Shown here: one piece after another, positions 22,734 through 36,199 of the stretch
How positions within the stretch are numbered: the first letter of the stretch is position 1
Layout of the letters: every line of letters begins with the position of its first letter
Assembly: GCA_028551475.1 (NCBI GenBank)
Contig: CM052356.1
Span: 26,563,884 to 26,627,883 of the forward strand
Direction: 5' to 3'
From: Casuarina equisetifolia
Taxonomy: Eukaryota > Streptophyta > Magnoliopsida > Fagales > Casuarinaceae
DNA: 64,000 bases
The notes under the pieces: generated by a model
Database searches by the model: none
The model's input: the letters and a program-made list of their open reading frames with translations, nothing else
What the model was told of the DNA's origin: nothing
Made by a program: the position numbers and the translations under genes

Positions 22734-23648
22734 CGTTATCCCGAAGTGTTTCCACTCGTACTTTTTTGTTGTAACTTCTTGAAGTGTCTGTTTAGCAACG
22801 TATATAAAAGCATTGTAACGTCATTTTCGTCGACAATGGCCCAGTTTAGTGGTAAACAACATTATTTGGGATTTCTTGATTTCAGTTTGGACATCTCAAG
22901 AGTGCACATCCCCATCACGGCTTTCTAGATTTGTTGAGAAGCGAGAGGAAGAACCAGCCCCCATCATCACCTTTGCTCCCCTCACGCCTCTTATCTTCCC
23001 ACGTCACACAAGTAATCCAAGCAGTGGACGTGTTTGCTGTCAACTGAGAAAGCGTTGAAATGTACAAGTCCGCCGAGCAGAAGCACATCCGGGTAAACTG
23101 GTCCGGACATCCCTTCACCGAGTAAAATGTCATGTTTCAACAATCCTTTTGGACACTTGCATCTTCGTCTCCTCCCGAGTAAAGTAGTTATAATGTTAGA
23201 ACCAAGGATTTAAGGCTTGACAAATACCTACGGACATCCCTTTATATAAATCATTCATAAGGAAGTTTCAAAAAAGGATTAATTTCCTCGTAATGAGGGT
23301 GTTGGGCTGCGCGCTGCGTTGAGGAAGGAGACAGCGCTGCGACATTGTTAAGAAGCCCTCTGAGCATGAAACGAGTTCTGAAATGGAGGGGATGCGGATT
23401 GCTTCTGAAGACCCCGATCGTAACTAGTGGAGGTACTTTATGTACAACGGCTATGAGTAACTTGAGAGGATATGCTGCAATTCGGAAGACATGGATATCG
23501 AAGTGAAAAGTTTTGACCAACATCAAGCCTTGTTGGCGTTGGAAACAAGGGTCTTTTTGTGCACTAAAGAAGAGGACGGCTGAGATCAAAAGATGGATTT
23601 GTTGAAGGAGAAGGCAACACGTCAGTGGAACTCAAGTGTCTTCTCAGG

Positions 23649-23812
23649 AGAGCCTTTACCAAAACAGCTGCCATGAAACAAGTCCCCAAATTTCAAAAGT
23701 GCAGAAGGCTCTCTGCAGCCTAGTCTACCAAAGCGTGAAGATAGAGAAGCGTAGGATCATCAAGTATTTTCAATCTTGATAAGCAGGTAGCGTGCTGTTC
23801 TTGAATAATGCC
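23649..23812. repeat. Short dispersed repeat A, copy 2
   Basis: Partner of 2795-2962, including AAGTGCAGAAGGCTCTCTGC and the block ending TTCTTGAATAATG. It lies just upstream of the copia gag fragment. Confidence 0.75.
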
Positions 23813-24050
23813 TTCAATAAGATGAAGTTCTCGTAGCTTTGTTGTTATCGATTTGAACCCTTGTCTTTGTTCGCAATTGTAATCTCAAAATGCATTGCTT
23901 CCGCTTTGTTAATGAGAACTGAAACTTTTGTTGGGTCAATTGTTTGAGTGTTTACTTGTTCTAAAACCAGTCCCTTGTTACCCGTTTGTGAGTTTCATTT
24001 CCACAAGTTCGAGTTTTTTCTTCCTTGTGTGCCTTTCAAATCTCTCTAAT

Positions 24051-25335
24051 ATGGCTTCAACCCCATCTTCTTCGTCCTTAACATCAATCTTTTCTGGTCC
24101 TTTTATTCCTAATTCCCAACTTCCTTTAACCATTTTCAATGGGGAGAATTACCAATTTTGGTCTATTATAATGACCACTTATTTCAAAGCTCTGGGACTT
24201 TGGGATATTGTCGACGAAGGAATTCCACAAGTCTCAAACGAGGAGTAACTTACTGAAGCTGAAAGGGAGAAGCACGTGAGAAATCAGGAGAGGAAGCTAA
24301 AGACGCTTCTGGTGATTCAGATGACGGTAGCAGACTCAGCTTTCTCATGGATTGCACATGCTACAACGGCTCATGAGGCATGGACCTTGCTGGAAAATGA
24401 ATTCCTTGGGACTACCAAGGTCCGGATGGGTAGGGTCCAGGCTTTAAAGAGAGATCTTGCAATGGTTAGAATGGAAGAGGATGAGTCAGTTGTTGATTAC
24501 TATACCAGGGTGAACCAAATTGTGAGTCAAATTAGGGCTTTAGGTGAAGAACTACCAGACCGTAGAGTGGTAGAAAAGTTGTTGATAAGCCTAACGGAAA
24601 ATTTGTATTCAGCTGCGATTACCCTCAAGGAGACGAAAGATTTTGCAAATATGTCGGTCACTGAGCTGATGGGTTCACTAGAGGTTCTTGAAAAGAGGAT
24701 AGCTAGGAAGAAAAAAATGGGGAATGTTGGGACGGCTCTTAAAACTAAGTTGCTCTTAGAGTCGGACTCTAGTAAACATAACAAAAGACGGGGAGAAAAC
24801 AAGAGTGAAGGGAAGGGCCAGTATCCACCTTGTAAGATTTGCAAAAAGACTAATCATTTGGAAAAATTTTGTTGGCAAAAGGGTCAGCCCCATCGCAAAA
24901 ATTGCTTGAGATTTGGTCAGAAAGACTCTCACCGAGTAAATTTTACTGATGAAAGGGAGAAGCTACCTGAAATTATCCTATTTTATGCATGTTGTTCTAC
25001 TGTCTGTTCTAGCCTAGAAGTATGGTATCTTGATACTGACTGTAGCATTCATGTGTTATGATGAAAGAATTTTCTGCATTCTAGATAAATCTTTCAAGTC
25101 TCATGTGGGATTGGGAAATGGTCAGCTGATAGAAAATGAAGGAAAAGGTGATATTATTTTCAAAACAGGCGTAGGGGAAAAGGTTATCAAAGCGGTGTTC
25201 TTTGTACCTAAATTGAATCTTAACCTATTGAGTGTGGGTGAGATGGCGTTAAATGGCTAAATGTTAGTCTTTAAAGGTGAATTCCGTTTGGTGTTTGATG
25301 AGAATGATCCAGAAAAAGAACTATCTAAGGTTTAA
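24051..25335 (+). mobile_element. Ty1/copia gag and protease fragment
   Basis: The ATG at 24051 opens a copia gag (FNGENYQFWSIIMTTYFKAL, a DUF4219-type start). A TAA at 24246-24248 interrupts it, and the same frame then continues to 25061 through the UBN2 region (AHEAWTLLENEFLG). A zinc knuckle CKICKKTNHLEKFC (CX2CX4HX4C) is at about 24830. The protease active site is degenerate: WYLDTDCSIHVL, where D-S-G is normal. A frameshift near 25050 is followed by protease/pre-integrase sequence (FKSHVGLGNGQLIE, FVPKLNLNLLSVG). Integrase, RT and LTRs are absent. Confidence 0.85.
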
Positions 25336-25399
25336 GATATAAGGCTCAAGAAACAATCCTCTTAAGTTAATGTATACTTTATCTACGGCGCGGTTTGCA

Positions 25400-26860
25400 A
25401 GTTCAAGATGAAGGTACACTGATGTCATATCCAAACAGCTCCTCCCTCATGGTCTTTTGAGTAGCAAAATGAACTCAATGAAAGATGGGAGCAGTGACGG
25501 CGGTGGTGCTGACACTAGCGGTGAGCATGATGTAGATGAAAATTCAGCTGTTTCAAGCCAGGATATGGTGGTCAGGTTGTTAGAAAGGGCAAAAGGGAAG
25601 CTGCTCAAGATATTAGAAGAAGATGAAGTGACTCAACCGGGACTGGTTTCAGTACCTTTCATGGTAATTCTTTGGCGTGTTCTTGTTAGCTCTCTTAAGA
25701 AGTCATATTCTTTTGTTAGTGGTAAAAACTACAGCTCCCATGGAGACTAACAACTGCTGGATCTAGTCCTTCCCTTGACACCCCAAAAGATTTAGAAATT
25801 TGTAGCATATATTCTATTTGCACAGTTCAGTTTTTTCCCCTCTAGAAAAAGTCCAAATTTATGGATGAAAAGTGACTCTTTATTTTTATTTTTCTTTTTC
25901 TTTTTCTTTTTCTGTGCTCATAAGCTCCTTTGCTTACAATTTGGAGATTGCTTTGGACCCGTAGGTGTAGTTGTTGACATGTGCAGTGTCTTAATTTATG
26001 TTTTGATTTCTCTATACTTCGCTTGAGCAGGAGTGTGAGCTCAAGAAGAGGAAGAAGGCACCCGATGAAGAACGCAAAACTTCCTTTTGACAAGTTTGAA
26101 TCATCTTTGAGGGAGATGCAGGATTCAACTGGGACAGAAAGTCCGAAAGTACAGGCTCCAAGTGTAGAAGGGTATTTGGTGCTGCAGCTAAAACGCATGC
26201 CCCGGCATCGAGAAATATGACTAAATCAGATAACTTTTATGCAAATGGTAATAGCGAAGATGACTTGGAAGCCAAAGAAAAAATTGTTGATTTCGGGAAT
26301 GATGGGAACAATGTTTTGCAGGAGGAGGTTAATATTGAATCTGTTTTACCTAATGAAGATTCTGTATCACGACAGCGCTCTGTTTTTAAGGTAATGGCAT
26401 TCTTCTGGCAACTTCATGCTTTTTCTAAGGCTCATATTTCTTGATCCAGAAGTAAGAAAATGAAAGTGTATCTTTTATTGTCACAGAGCTTTAATGACAT
26501 AGTTAGAGACGCAGGTCCCTAGACTAAATATGAAGTTGCTATTTTCGTATCAGATAAATGGATAAAGGTTAATTTCATCATCAATGTCCTGGTGTCATCA
26601 AGGATTTCTTTGCGTTGGAGAGGTTCTTTTACTAATCATGTCTGTTCATTGAGCAGATGGAAGACAGAAAGGAAAGTGGATGCCAACAGCAGAAAGTCCC
26701 TGAAAATAATCAAGATTTAGAGGTATGATCTTTGCTAATCGTTTCTTTGTTTAGTTATTTAGAAATCCGAGGAACTATTAGCCCGATAGGTTGTCTTGTT
26801 GACATTCAGGACCATGTGAAGGACGTCTAGGAGAATAGTGATTCAGAGACTGAAGGATAG
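25400..26860 (+). pseudogene. Exon-like pieces of an unidentified, decayed gene
   Basis: Several open blocks have plausible splice borders. About 25410-25662 (SSQDMVVRLLERAKGKLLKI) ends at ATG|GTAATT. About 26032-26390 follows GAGCAG; it needs at least one frameshift to join KFESSLREMQDSTGT with RNMTKSDNFYANGNSEDD, and ends TTTAAG|GTAATG. About 26657-26722 (MEDRKESGCQQQKVP) ends GAG|GTATGA. A final block from about 26811 has in-frame stops. The composition is charged and low in hydrophobics. I could not assign a family. The frameshift and stops argue for a pseudogene. Confidence 0.4.
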
Positions 26861-26869
26861 AAGGTGGAT

Positions 26870-29250
26870 GGAGTTCAAGCTTTGGGTCCTCAACCATCTT
26901 ATGAACTTCCTTCTCAATATAAAAAGCTTTTGTTGATATTACTCAAAAATGGCAAGCATTTAATTATTGTTTAGTCATCAGTTTTTGTTTAAGAGAACTG
27001 GTGAAGGTCATTTTTAAAGATCAAATCAGTTTGGATTAATTTGATATTAATCTGCAAATTTCTTGCTGGTTATTAACATTTACAATTCAGTAAAGAACGT
27101 CATTTCAGTCAGAGATTTCTGCAACATCTGTCCCATGTAAGTCAAAAAGCTTTTTAAGTAATCTGCAACATCACTTCCCTTATCTATTATATCCCTCTGT
27201 TTTGGATTATGGTCAGCAAATTCCCCACGCCCCAAGAAAAGGAATAAGATGTTTGTTCTTTATTTCTTTTCTTAGTGATTATCTGAATTAACTCTGATGT
27301 TTTCAGCTTGTTTTATGAATGGTGTATAGTTTTTGCAATGATGAGAAGGGGATTCGAAAGAAAAAGGACATGGAATATTTATTCAATTCATTCTCAGAGA
27401 AAGAATTTTCGGCCAAAAGAAAAAGATATGAATCAGACAAAAGTGAAGTGTCACATCTTCGCTACTTAGCTTGTTTTCGTAGATTACCTGCTCCTGAAAG
27501 TATGAGGACGATCAACGAAACTTTGAAATTTCACATTTTATTGTATCACAGAATCAAATGGGTTAGGAATTAATTCCATTTTCTTTCTTACTGTATTTAT
27601 ATCTCAAATTTGTAGTGCTAAGGATTCTTGTTACTAGTTGCAAGATGGATGAAAAGAATATATATTTTTTAAATACTATAGTTTTAAAAGTATTTCTTTG
27701 TTGCAACAAATCCATATACAGTAAGTCTAACAAGGGTTTTCATTCGTATGCATGAGGCAATAACAATTTATCTTTACTTCTAGAGTTTTCATATATTAGA
27801 GTGTTGATAAGGAATAATAAAAATTGGATTGATAATTGTTAAGGGATTTATAGTTCCCCCTGACGTCCCAAAAGGCTGGTCAAAACTGGGTTTAGAAATA
27901 GTGCTTGCATTTGATTCTCGTATCCGTGAAATTTTTTAGCTTCTGCTCAATTTTTGTTAATGGAACTTAGGTTTAACGGGACAATTTACCAATTTGTCCG
28001 TAGCAACAGCACAATGAAAAGAAAATTAGAAGTCTTCCAAGTCCACCAGCTCTGACAACTATTTCAAACACGAGGATCGACTCTGTTAACGACAGAATGA
28101 TTTTACAAACCTTTATAACAGGGCTTAGAGTTGTGTTGCAAGGAAGATGATTTACTTTCTGATCTAATTTCTGTTTTTGGCATTAATCACCATCTCAAGT
28201 TCCCCTTCTTGAGTTTAATTATTTCATACTTGGTTTTGAAGTTACTCCTTATGATTTACCAACTTGGATCTTTTTCAGGCCGTGAAGCTTTTTCCCGTTC
28301 AAGCCAGATCCTAACCATATAATATTAGTGTAGGATCACATTCCATTTTGAGGTGTTGTTCAATTATACAACATTTTTGCACAAGAAACCAAAATTTCCC
28401 AGGTTTGACTGACCAATAATTGTACATCGGTGGTTGTGTTATCTGGTTATGAATTGTCTGCTTGGATTTGGACTCTAATTTTAGATTCTATTAGTGAATT
28501 ACAAACTGCAGATCTTAGTTATTGAATTAATACAAAGTGTAGCTCATCTTTTTCAACAAACTTTTTCAGAGGTTAGAAAATCTTTTGGCATCCAAAAACA
28601 GAAGCATTCGACTCTTGGAAAATATTATGTTGCTTCTCTTGCATGGTGCATAAACTTCAAATCTTACTTTGGTATTCCATTTTAAACAAAAAAAAAATAT
28701 TACGATAAGCTGCAACAATAAATTTAAACTATATTGATTGTTATGATACAAATTTTAATCTTGGATAGCCATCTCAATTACCAAAGATCAAACTGTTCCC
28801 TCAGTAATACCAGGTGTCCTGCCTCGCGCCTCCCCACTGGAAGTATTCCCGATTAAAATATGATTGTGTAAATTTTTTGTAAGGATTTTACCATGACTTG
28901 CATTCTTAACGAGAAAGGAACTTTTATTCAAGTTGATATATTATGAACTTCATGAAATGACTTGCGGAAAGCTCCTGATTTTTATCTGTACCATCCTGTT
29001 ATGCTTGTACAAGATACTTGAAAAAGAATTTGTTCTCAACTACTCTATAAAGAAACTGCATCAGAAGGCAAGGAAAGTTTATATCGATCTCCAAAATTAT
29101 AAATCTCACAAAATTCTTAATAGGGCCAAACCAAAGTGAACTAATACTATAAAAGGAAGCATAGTCGACCAAAAACAAATAGAGGTTAACGTAACCATTG
29201 CATAAAAATTCAAAAGCTCAAAAGCCTTACAAAACTAGATTAAGCCTTAA
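26870..29250. other. Intergenic stretch, no supported gene
   Basis: AT-rich, with short frames (for example 27319-27573 on plus, 84 codons, Lys/Ser rich) that match nothing known to me. They may belong to the decayed gene upstream. It ends at the 3' side of the eL13 gene. Confidence 0.5.
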
Positions 29251-29263
29251 ATCCAGGAGCAAT

Positions 29264-30808
<1,545 letters not shown>

Positions 30809-31902
30809 TTCTTACCTGTAATGCCACAGCATGAATGAGAAACATCCTCAAGTGAAATCTACATAGTATTCTGTTTAATTCACTTTGACTTTTTTTATTT
30901 CTTTTTTTGGGGTCATGTTCATAGGACACCCCTCAAATCCCGAGAAATAGCATTGAACGCACACGAAAGATCTTTTACTTCCACCTTACACATTACAATG
31001 GCACTCCCAAAGGTAAGTCCAAGCATTCTTTTATACAGTCGCTTAGATGGGCCCTATTCATGCCTTTGTATTTATACCATTCTCACCACCCGTTACAAAC
31101 TTCAAATTAAAATAAAACCAAACTAATTCGACCAGACTGAGATAACATAGATCAGAAATAACAGCTCTCATTGGAAGAAAGGAAAAAGAAGTTAAAAACC
31201 CAATATATAAAATAATTCATACAAAACATCTACTAGTGTAGTTTAGGCCGTGCAAAAGTCTTCTTCGAAAGCTCTTTCAAAAGCCAGAATGCTATCAATC
31301 ATGCTACGCATGGAATGCGTCAAAACACAAAGAATGCTACTAAAGAGGGAAATTCATACATGATACTGAAACACAACTGTATTTCATAATCTAAATCATT
31401 ATCAGAAAATAACAATGGGTTACGATGACAAAAATAATAATAAGATTGCTTTTCCCAAGTTCGACAAGCACAAGCATTTTCTTCTCTCCTAGTTGCCAGA
31501 AAAAAGACACCATATTCCCTAGCCTATTTCATGATTTGGGTACATAAAATACAAACAGAACAAACGAAGTAAGCATTTAGATTCAAAATCAACTTCACTT
31601 TCCCTTTTACTGACCCCTTCTCCCCTACTACCCAAAAACGTTCACTTGAAAGACAAATCAGCCAAAGTAAAACCTTGTGAAGAACCATCAATGAATTCCC
31701 TCATCCCTACATTCTAGCCCTCGAGATTTGCAAACAGGTCTACCCAAACCAACCCTAACCCAGGAAAATCAGAACCAACAAAACAAGAGAAGCATACAGA
31801 AGATGGTGTAGTGATCTTACACGCCGCCGATGAAATGGAGCTCCGCCTTTTGAGTCTCTCGCTCAAGCTCGGCCGCAAGAAGCTTTCTTAGGTCTGCTTA
31901 GG

Positions 31903-32062
31903 TTTATATAGGCAAGGGGGAAGGAAAACCCTTGTGGAAACCCTATTTTTCTGTTTGAGATGGGCCGGAGCCGGGCCTTTTCTTTATATTTTTAATGTCA
32001 GGATATTGGGCCGGACCAACAAGCATAAGAGATTAAGTCGGCCCATAGAAGCTGAAGGCCCA
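31903..32062 (-). promoter_or_regulatory. eL13 promoter: TATA box, telo-box and site II cluster
   Basis: For the minus-strand eL13 gene, TATATAAA lies at 31910-31903, about 30 bases upstream of the inferred 5'-UTR exon. Upstream of it are a telo-box (AAACCCTA, 31938-31945) and TGGGCC/GGCCCA elements at 31961, 32007, 32040 and 32057, plus a GGGCC at 31973. Telo-box plus site II (TCP-bound) motifs are the known signature of plant ribosomal-protein promoters. Confidence 0.75.
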
Positions 32063-33552
32063 CACACGATCCATCGGGATGACCCGGTTCGGACATCCCT
32101 TCCCGACAACCATTGTGTTTCACCATCCCTTCTGCAAGCTAACAATTAGTGGTGGGACAACGGGTCTCTAGAAAATAACTAGTGATTGTTTAATGATCAG
32201 ACTAAGTGTTATTTCACTTTGAATTTCATTCAATGGCTAAGCATGTCTCCCTATGCTTTTGGAAATCCTACTTGTATTCCTCCAAGTTGCAGCTTAGTAA
32301 ATCCTTCTTGTCATTACCTGCACTGTGAATCCTATATCTTTCCATCACTAAGCTTACCTACCAATGACAAGCACTATATTAGTGTTCTTTCTAGTCTGTA
32401 TTTGTCTTTGTCGAGTTCATAACTCCACTAAAATTGGGGATATTGGTCTTTGTTTGAGTCAAAAGCCATGCTAGAGGGGAGCTTGATTAGAAATCAAATA
32501 TACTTTTTTCAACTTAGTCATTTATTTAAAGATGTGGAATTAAACACGCAAGTGTAAGGTCCAAGTAACAAGGACAATGAAACATCCTACCTTTCAAAAT
32601 AATCTTTATCACAACAAACAAGTTTATTGAAATTCAATGTATATTGCATATTGTCAATATATTGACATATTATTTCTTTTTTTATATATAGAAAGTATTC
32701 TCTCTTTTTTGCAATGCAACGTGAAGGAATCCTTTCTTCTAAATTAATTTAAAAGAAAAGGCGGCCTATAAAATAAAATCTATTATTTTAAGGAGGAAAA
32801 ACCATTAGCAAGAGCAGCAATAAAATGTAGCCCAACTCACCCAAATCAGCAACGCTAATTTCGTACTTGCACCCACAGAATTGAAGAAAATCAAAGCCAA
32901 CGAGCAACCACCAAAACCGTCGACCATAGACGCGGCTAATTTCTCGAAATGCCATCGACATGGATAACTGACACGTGCCAATCGTCCTCGATCAGCAAAA
33001 CCCTTGCAAAAGTCTACTATCCTGTCCCCTCCATTTAGTTACTGCCCTGTCTCTCTCGTCTCCGCCTCCAGTCTTCGATTCCCTTTTTCTTAGTCTCTCT
33101 CTCTTTCTCTCGGCAGTCCAGAGTCTCCACGCGCCCAGGATTTCCGGGAACTGGTTTATCTCAAAGATGAAGTGGATAAAAGATGATCAAGGTTCATGAA
33201 TTTTGGTAAGAATAACTACCCGCTTATTAATCGGCTTCTTCAGTACACAGATGCTCGAACCCCTTATGGTAATCCCTTCTCACTCTCAACTCTCTGCCCA
33301 CCAAGGGAAATATACTTATATGCTTGATCAGCTAGCAGCAGGACAGCTTAAATACTGGATCTTATCTTACTAGTCCAATTGTACTGTCCAGAAACCACAG
33401 CTGGTGTTTCATTTTTAACTCCCTGATCTTCATCTTTTCGATTATTCAGCAAATAGCTGCTTGTCATTTGATTAAGGTTTTGTTGAGCCCAGTTGAAATA
33501 ATTGGTGCTGACCTAGTAGGATAGGGATATTTCGTGCATAAAAGTGGCGAAG
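32063..33552 (+). promoter_or_regulatory. Upstream region and 5' UTR of the mitochondrial-carrier gene
   Basis: About 1 kb of AT-rich DNA without genes leads to a G-box/ABRE-like ACACGTGC (CACGTG at 32972-32977) and a CT-rich leader (33040-33120). A donor TTTTG|GTAAGA at 33206 and an acceptor GAGCCCAG near 33492 suggest a 5'-UTR intron. The reading frame has no introns downstream. These assignments are by motif only. Confidence 0.4.
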
Positions 33553-34611
33553 ATGAGCTTGAGCGCTGCCGAGGATGATTCGGCTTCTGAGATTCATATT
33601 CCAGCTGATATAGATTGGCATATGCTTGATAAATCTAGGTTCTTCTTTCTTGGTGCCGCTTTGTTTTCCGGTGTATCGGCCGCACTTTATCCAATGATCG
33701 TTTTAAAGACCCGGCAGCAAGTTTTGTCCACTGACCTTTCTTGTTTCAAAATGTCCTTGGCCATTATGAGGCACGAGGGTTTAAGGGGATTCTATAGAGG
33801 TTTCGGTACCTCTTTGATGGGTACAATCCCTGCGCGAGCGCTTTACATGGCGGCGCTTGAGGTCACCAAGAGTAATGTAGGGACTGCCACTGTTAGGTTA
33901 GGCTTTTCGGATACTATGGCCACCGCTGTAGCTAGTGCTGCCGCTGGGTTGAGCTCTGCCATGGCTGCACAATTGGTTTGGACCCCAATTGATGTTGTGA
34001 GCCAAAGATTAATGGTACAGGGTTGCCCCAGTGGTGGCAAGAACATCCTTCCCAATGTGAATTCTGCCAAGTATAGCAACGGGATTGATGCGTTTAGGAA
34101 GATTCTCTACACAGATGGTCCAAGAGGATTGTATCGGGGATTTGGGATTTCCATACTAACGTATGCACCTTCCAATGCGGTTTGGTGGGCTTCCTATTCT
34201 GTGGCTCATCGGCTTATTTGGGGTGGTTTTGGCCGCTACCTTGGTAGAAAGGTGAAGGACGAGGATGGTTTGGTTAATGGGTGCAATTTTAGGCCGGATT
34301 CCAAGGCAATGGTGGGCGTGCAGGGGTTGTGTGCTGCTATGGCTAGTGGAGTTTCGGCCGTAATAACAATGCCACTGGACACGATTAAGACTAGGTTGCA
34401 GGTTTTGGATCGAGAGGAAAATGGAAGGATGAAGCCACTGACGGTGGCGCACACAGTGCGGAACTTGGTGAAGGAGGGTGGGTTGAATGCTTGCTATAGG
34501 GGGTTGGGGCCAAGGTGGGTTTCAATGTCTATGTCTGCAACTACCATGATCACCACCTACGAGTTCCTGAAACGGATGTCTACCAAGAGGCAAGATAGCT
34601 TCACTTCATGA
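33553..34611 (+). CDS. Mitochondrial substrate carrier protein, SLC25A44-like
   Basis: Single-exon frame of 352 aa. I start at ATG 33553 (MSLSAAEDDSASEIHIP); the frame is open for three more codons upstream but without an ATG. The three mitochondrial-carrier repeats are visible: ALYPMIVLKTRQQV (signature with the usual acidic residue lost), VWTPIDVVSQRLMV and ITMPLDTIKTRLQV. Each is followed by a GFYRGFG/LYRGFG/CYRGLG motif. The WHMLDKSRFF lead-in and order match the plant SLC25A44 group. The human member carries branched-chain amino acids into mitochondria; the plant substrate is an inference. Six membrane spans in the inner membrane are expected. An intronless coding region is common in this plant subfamily. 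Confidence 0.92.
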   Translation: MSLSAAEDDSASEIHIPADIDWHMLDKSRFFFLGAALFSGVSAALYPMIVLKTRQQVLSTDLSCFKMSLAIMRHEGLRGFYRGFGTSLMGTIPARALYMAALEVTKSNVGTATVRLGFSDTMATAVASAAAGLSSAMAAQLVWTPIDVVSQRLMVQGCPSGGKNILPNVNSAKYSNGIDAFRKILYTDGPRGLYRGFGISILTYAPSNAVWWASYSVAHRLIWGGFGRYLGRKVKDEDGLVNGCNFRPDSKAMVGVQGLCAAMASGVSAVITMPLDTIKTRLQVLDREENGRMKPLTVAHTVRNLVKEGGLNACYRGLGPRWVSMSMSATTMITTYEFLKRMSTKRQDSFTS

Positions 34612-34619
34612 CTTGAGAC

Positions 34620-35830
34620 AGAAGAAAACTAGTAGATATGTTTTTCTATCTTTTTCTTTCTTGATTTCTGTTTTCCTAAGGTTGTCTATATGTCTCTTGG
34701 CTGCTTGCCAAAGTGCTGTTAATGTCCATTCTATTCTCTCTTTTTCTGCGCCCTGTTTATTTCCGTGGGGGTTTACTAGGTGGAGGTTACCTCTCTAATT
34801 CCCCTTATTTCTCCTATAATAATATAAATTTATCTCATTGTGAAACAAACACATATCTGTGTTATACCAAACCAAACCATAGATATACAAAAGAAACAAG
34901 ATTTAAGATGGTTTGAATTAACACAATGTTTTATATTTGGACCATTTTCATCTTCTTAAACCTTTTCAAATGAATACAAAGGTGGTGTTTATAAGATTCA
35001 TGCATAGCTCACACCACTTATGATAGCTCTCTCATCAAGTTATGTCTTCAATGTCAATGGATTGCTGCCCTCTTGAAGTGCTGCCGCTGTCATTGGATGT
35101 GACTCTATTTTCTATCCTCCAAGTATTTCTACTATCTTTCTTTTTTGAGCTAATGCCAAAAATAACCTCTAAATATTTCATTTTCACGCATTGCTGAGAT
35201 AAGTTATGCCATTAAAGTAATAAAGAGGAAGGTTCTGTCCATAAATGGGCTATGCTCAAAATGAACATGGTCCCTTACTTCTTTATTAGTCATCTCAATG
35301 CAGAATCGCAATTTCAATCACGTAAACCGGGATTATTGACCTTCTCAACGTCGAAAACAGAAAAAGGCGAAATGCTTTGTGGGTAAAAATATTCGCCATT
35401 GAAATAGGTATTACAGTTAAACTGGAGATTGAACGAATCCATTGATGTAAGAGATGGCCTTGTCTTTACGTGCTTTTTTTCTTCCTATACATACTCCTTT
35501 CTGACCCCTTAGCATCTTTTGCTTTCTGAAGTGCAATTGTAAGACTGGAAAGAATAAGCTTCGGGCATTCTTCATTAAACTCAACAGATTCTGATTCCAC
35601 TTAGAAAGAATAAATTACTAAATTCTCTTAGGACAAAAGAAAATTCCGTTCATGTGATGTCCAAGTTAAGAAAAATGTGAACATATACATACGGTCGAAA
35701 TTGAGTCACAAGTTGGAAATTTATCCAAGATTTTTCAAAGAAAATTTTACCATAAAGGTTGAAAAATCACTCCATTAGTCATTATCGTAAATTTGTAAAG
35801 GTTTTAAATAGAAATGGTAACGCATAAACA
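34620..35830. other. Intergenic, nothing recognised
   Basis: The 3' side of the carrier gene, then AT-rich sequence with no open frame or repeat I can support. Confidence 0.6.
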
Positions 35831-35835
35831 CAAAA

Positions 35836-36192
35836 CTATATCTTAACACAATTTTTATTTTTTTTAACCGATGGTATTCCATATACGACATCAATCCTAG
35901 GCCATGGCGCCCAGCTGTATTTTCCGCAAATAGCCAAGAAAGGGTTGTCAAAAGACGATGCCAAGTGCAGTGTCAGGAAAGATAACAGCTCCAAGAAAGT
36001 GATTGCAGTGATCCACGCACATGAATTGGAGAGTGCAGGCTTATCAAAATCATTAAAGCTGTGAAGAGACAGCATGAGCAGGGATGAACTTTTGTTTTTT
36101 TGTGGAATCCGAGAACAAGGAGCCCACAGATAATACCTGCCAAATCCATTTGCGAAGCTCGTCTCTGTGGACGATGAACCCTCCGCCATCAC
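35836..36192 (-). CDS. Hypothetical small protein (weak)
   Basis: A 118-codon frame beginning MMAEGSSSTETSFANGFGR. One central hydrophobic stretch (ITAITFLELLSFLTLHLA) suggests a membrane span. No homology is recognised. Just after FANGFG the sequence GGCAG|GTATTATC could be a donor, and CTCTTCACAG further on an acceptor, so the real product may be spliced or the frame may be accidental. The ATG context (ACGGTGATGATGGCGG) and GC-richer start are the only positive signs. Confidence 0.25.
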   Translation of the reverse strand: MMAEGSSSTETSFANGFGRYYLWAPCSRIPQKNKSSSLLMLSLHSFNDFDKPALSNSCAWITAITFLELLSFLTLHLASSFDNPFLAICGKYSWAPWPRIDVVYGIPSVKKNKNCVKI

Positions 36193-36199
36193 CGTTGCT

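Noticed and set aside
23251..23589. 112-codon minus frame
   Set aside because: No known motif, hydrophobic patches irregular, and no neighbouring exons in phase.
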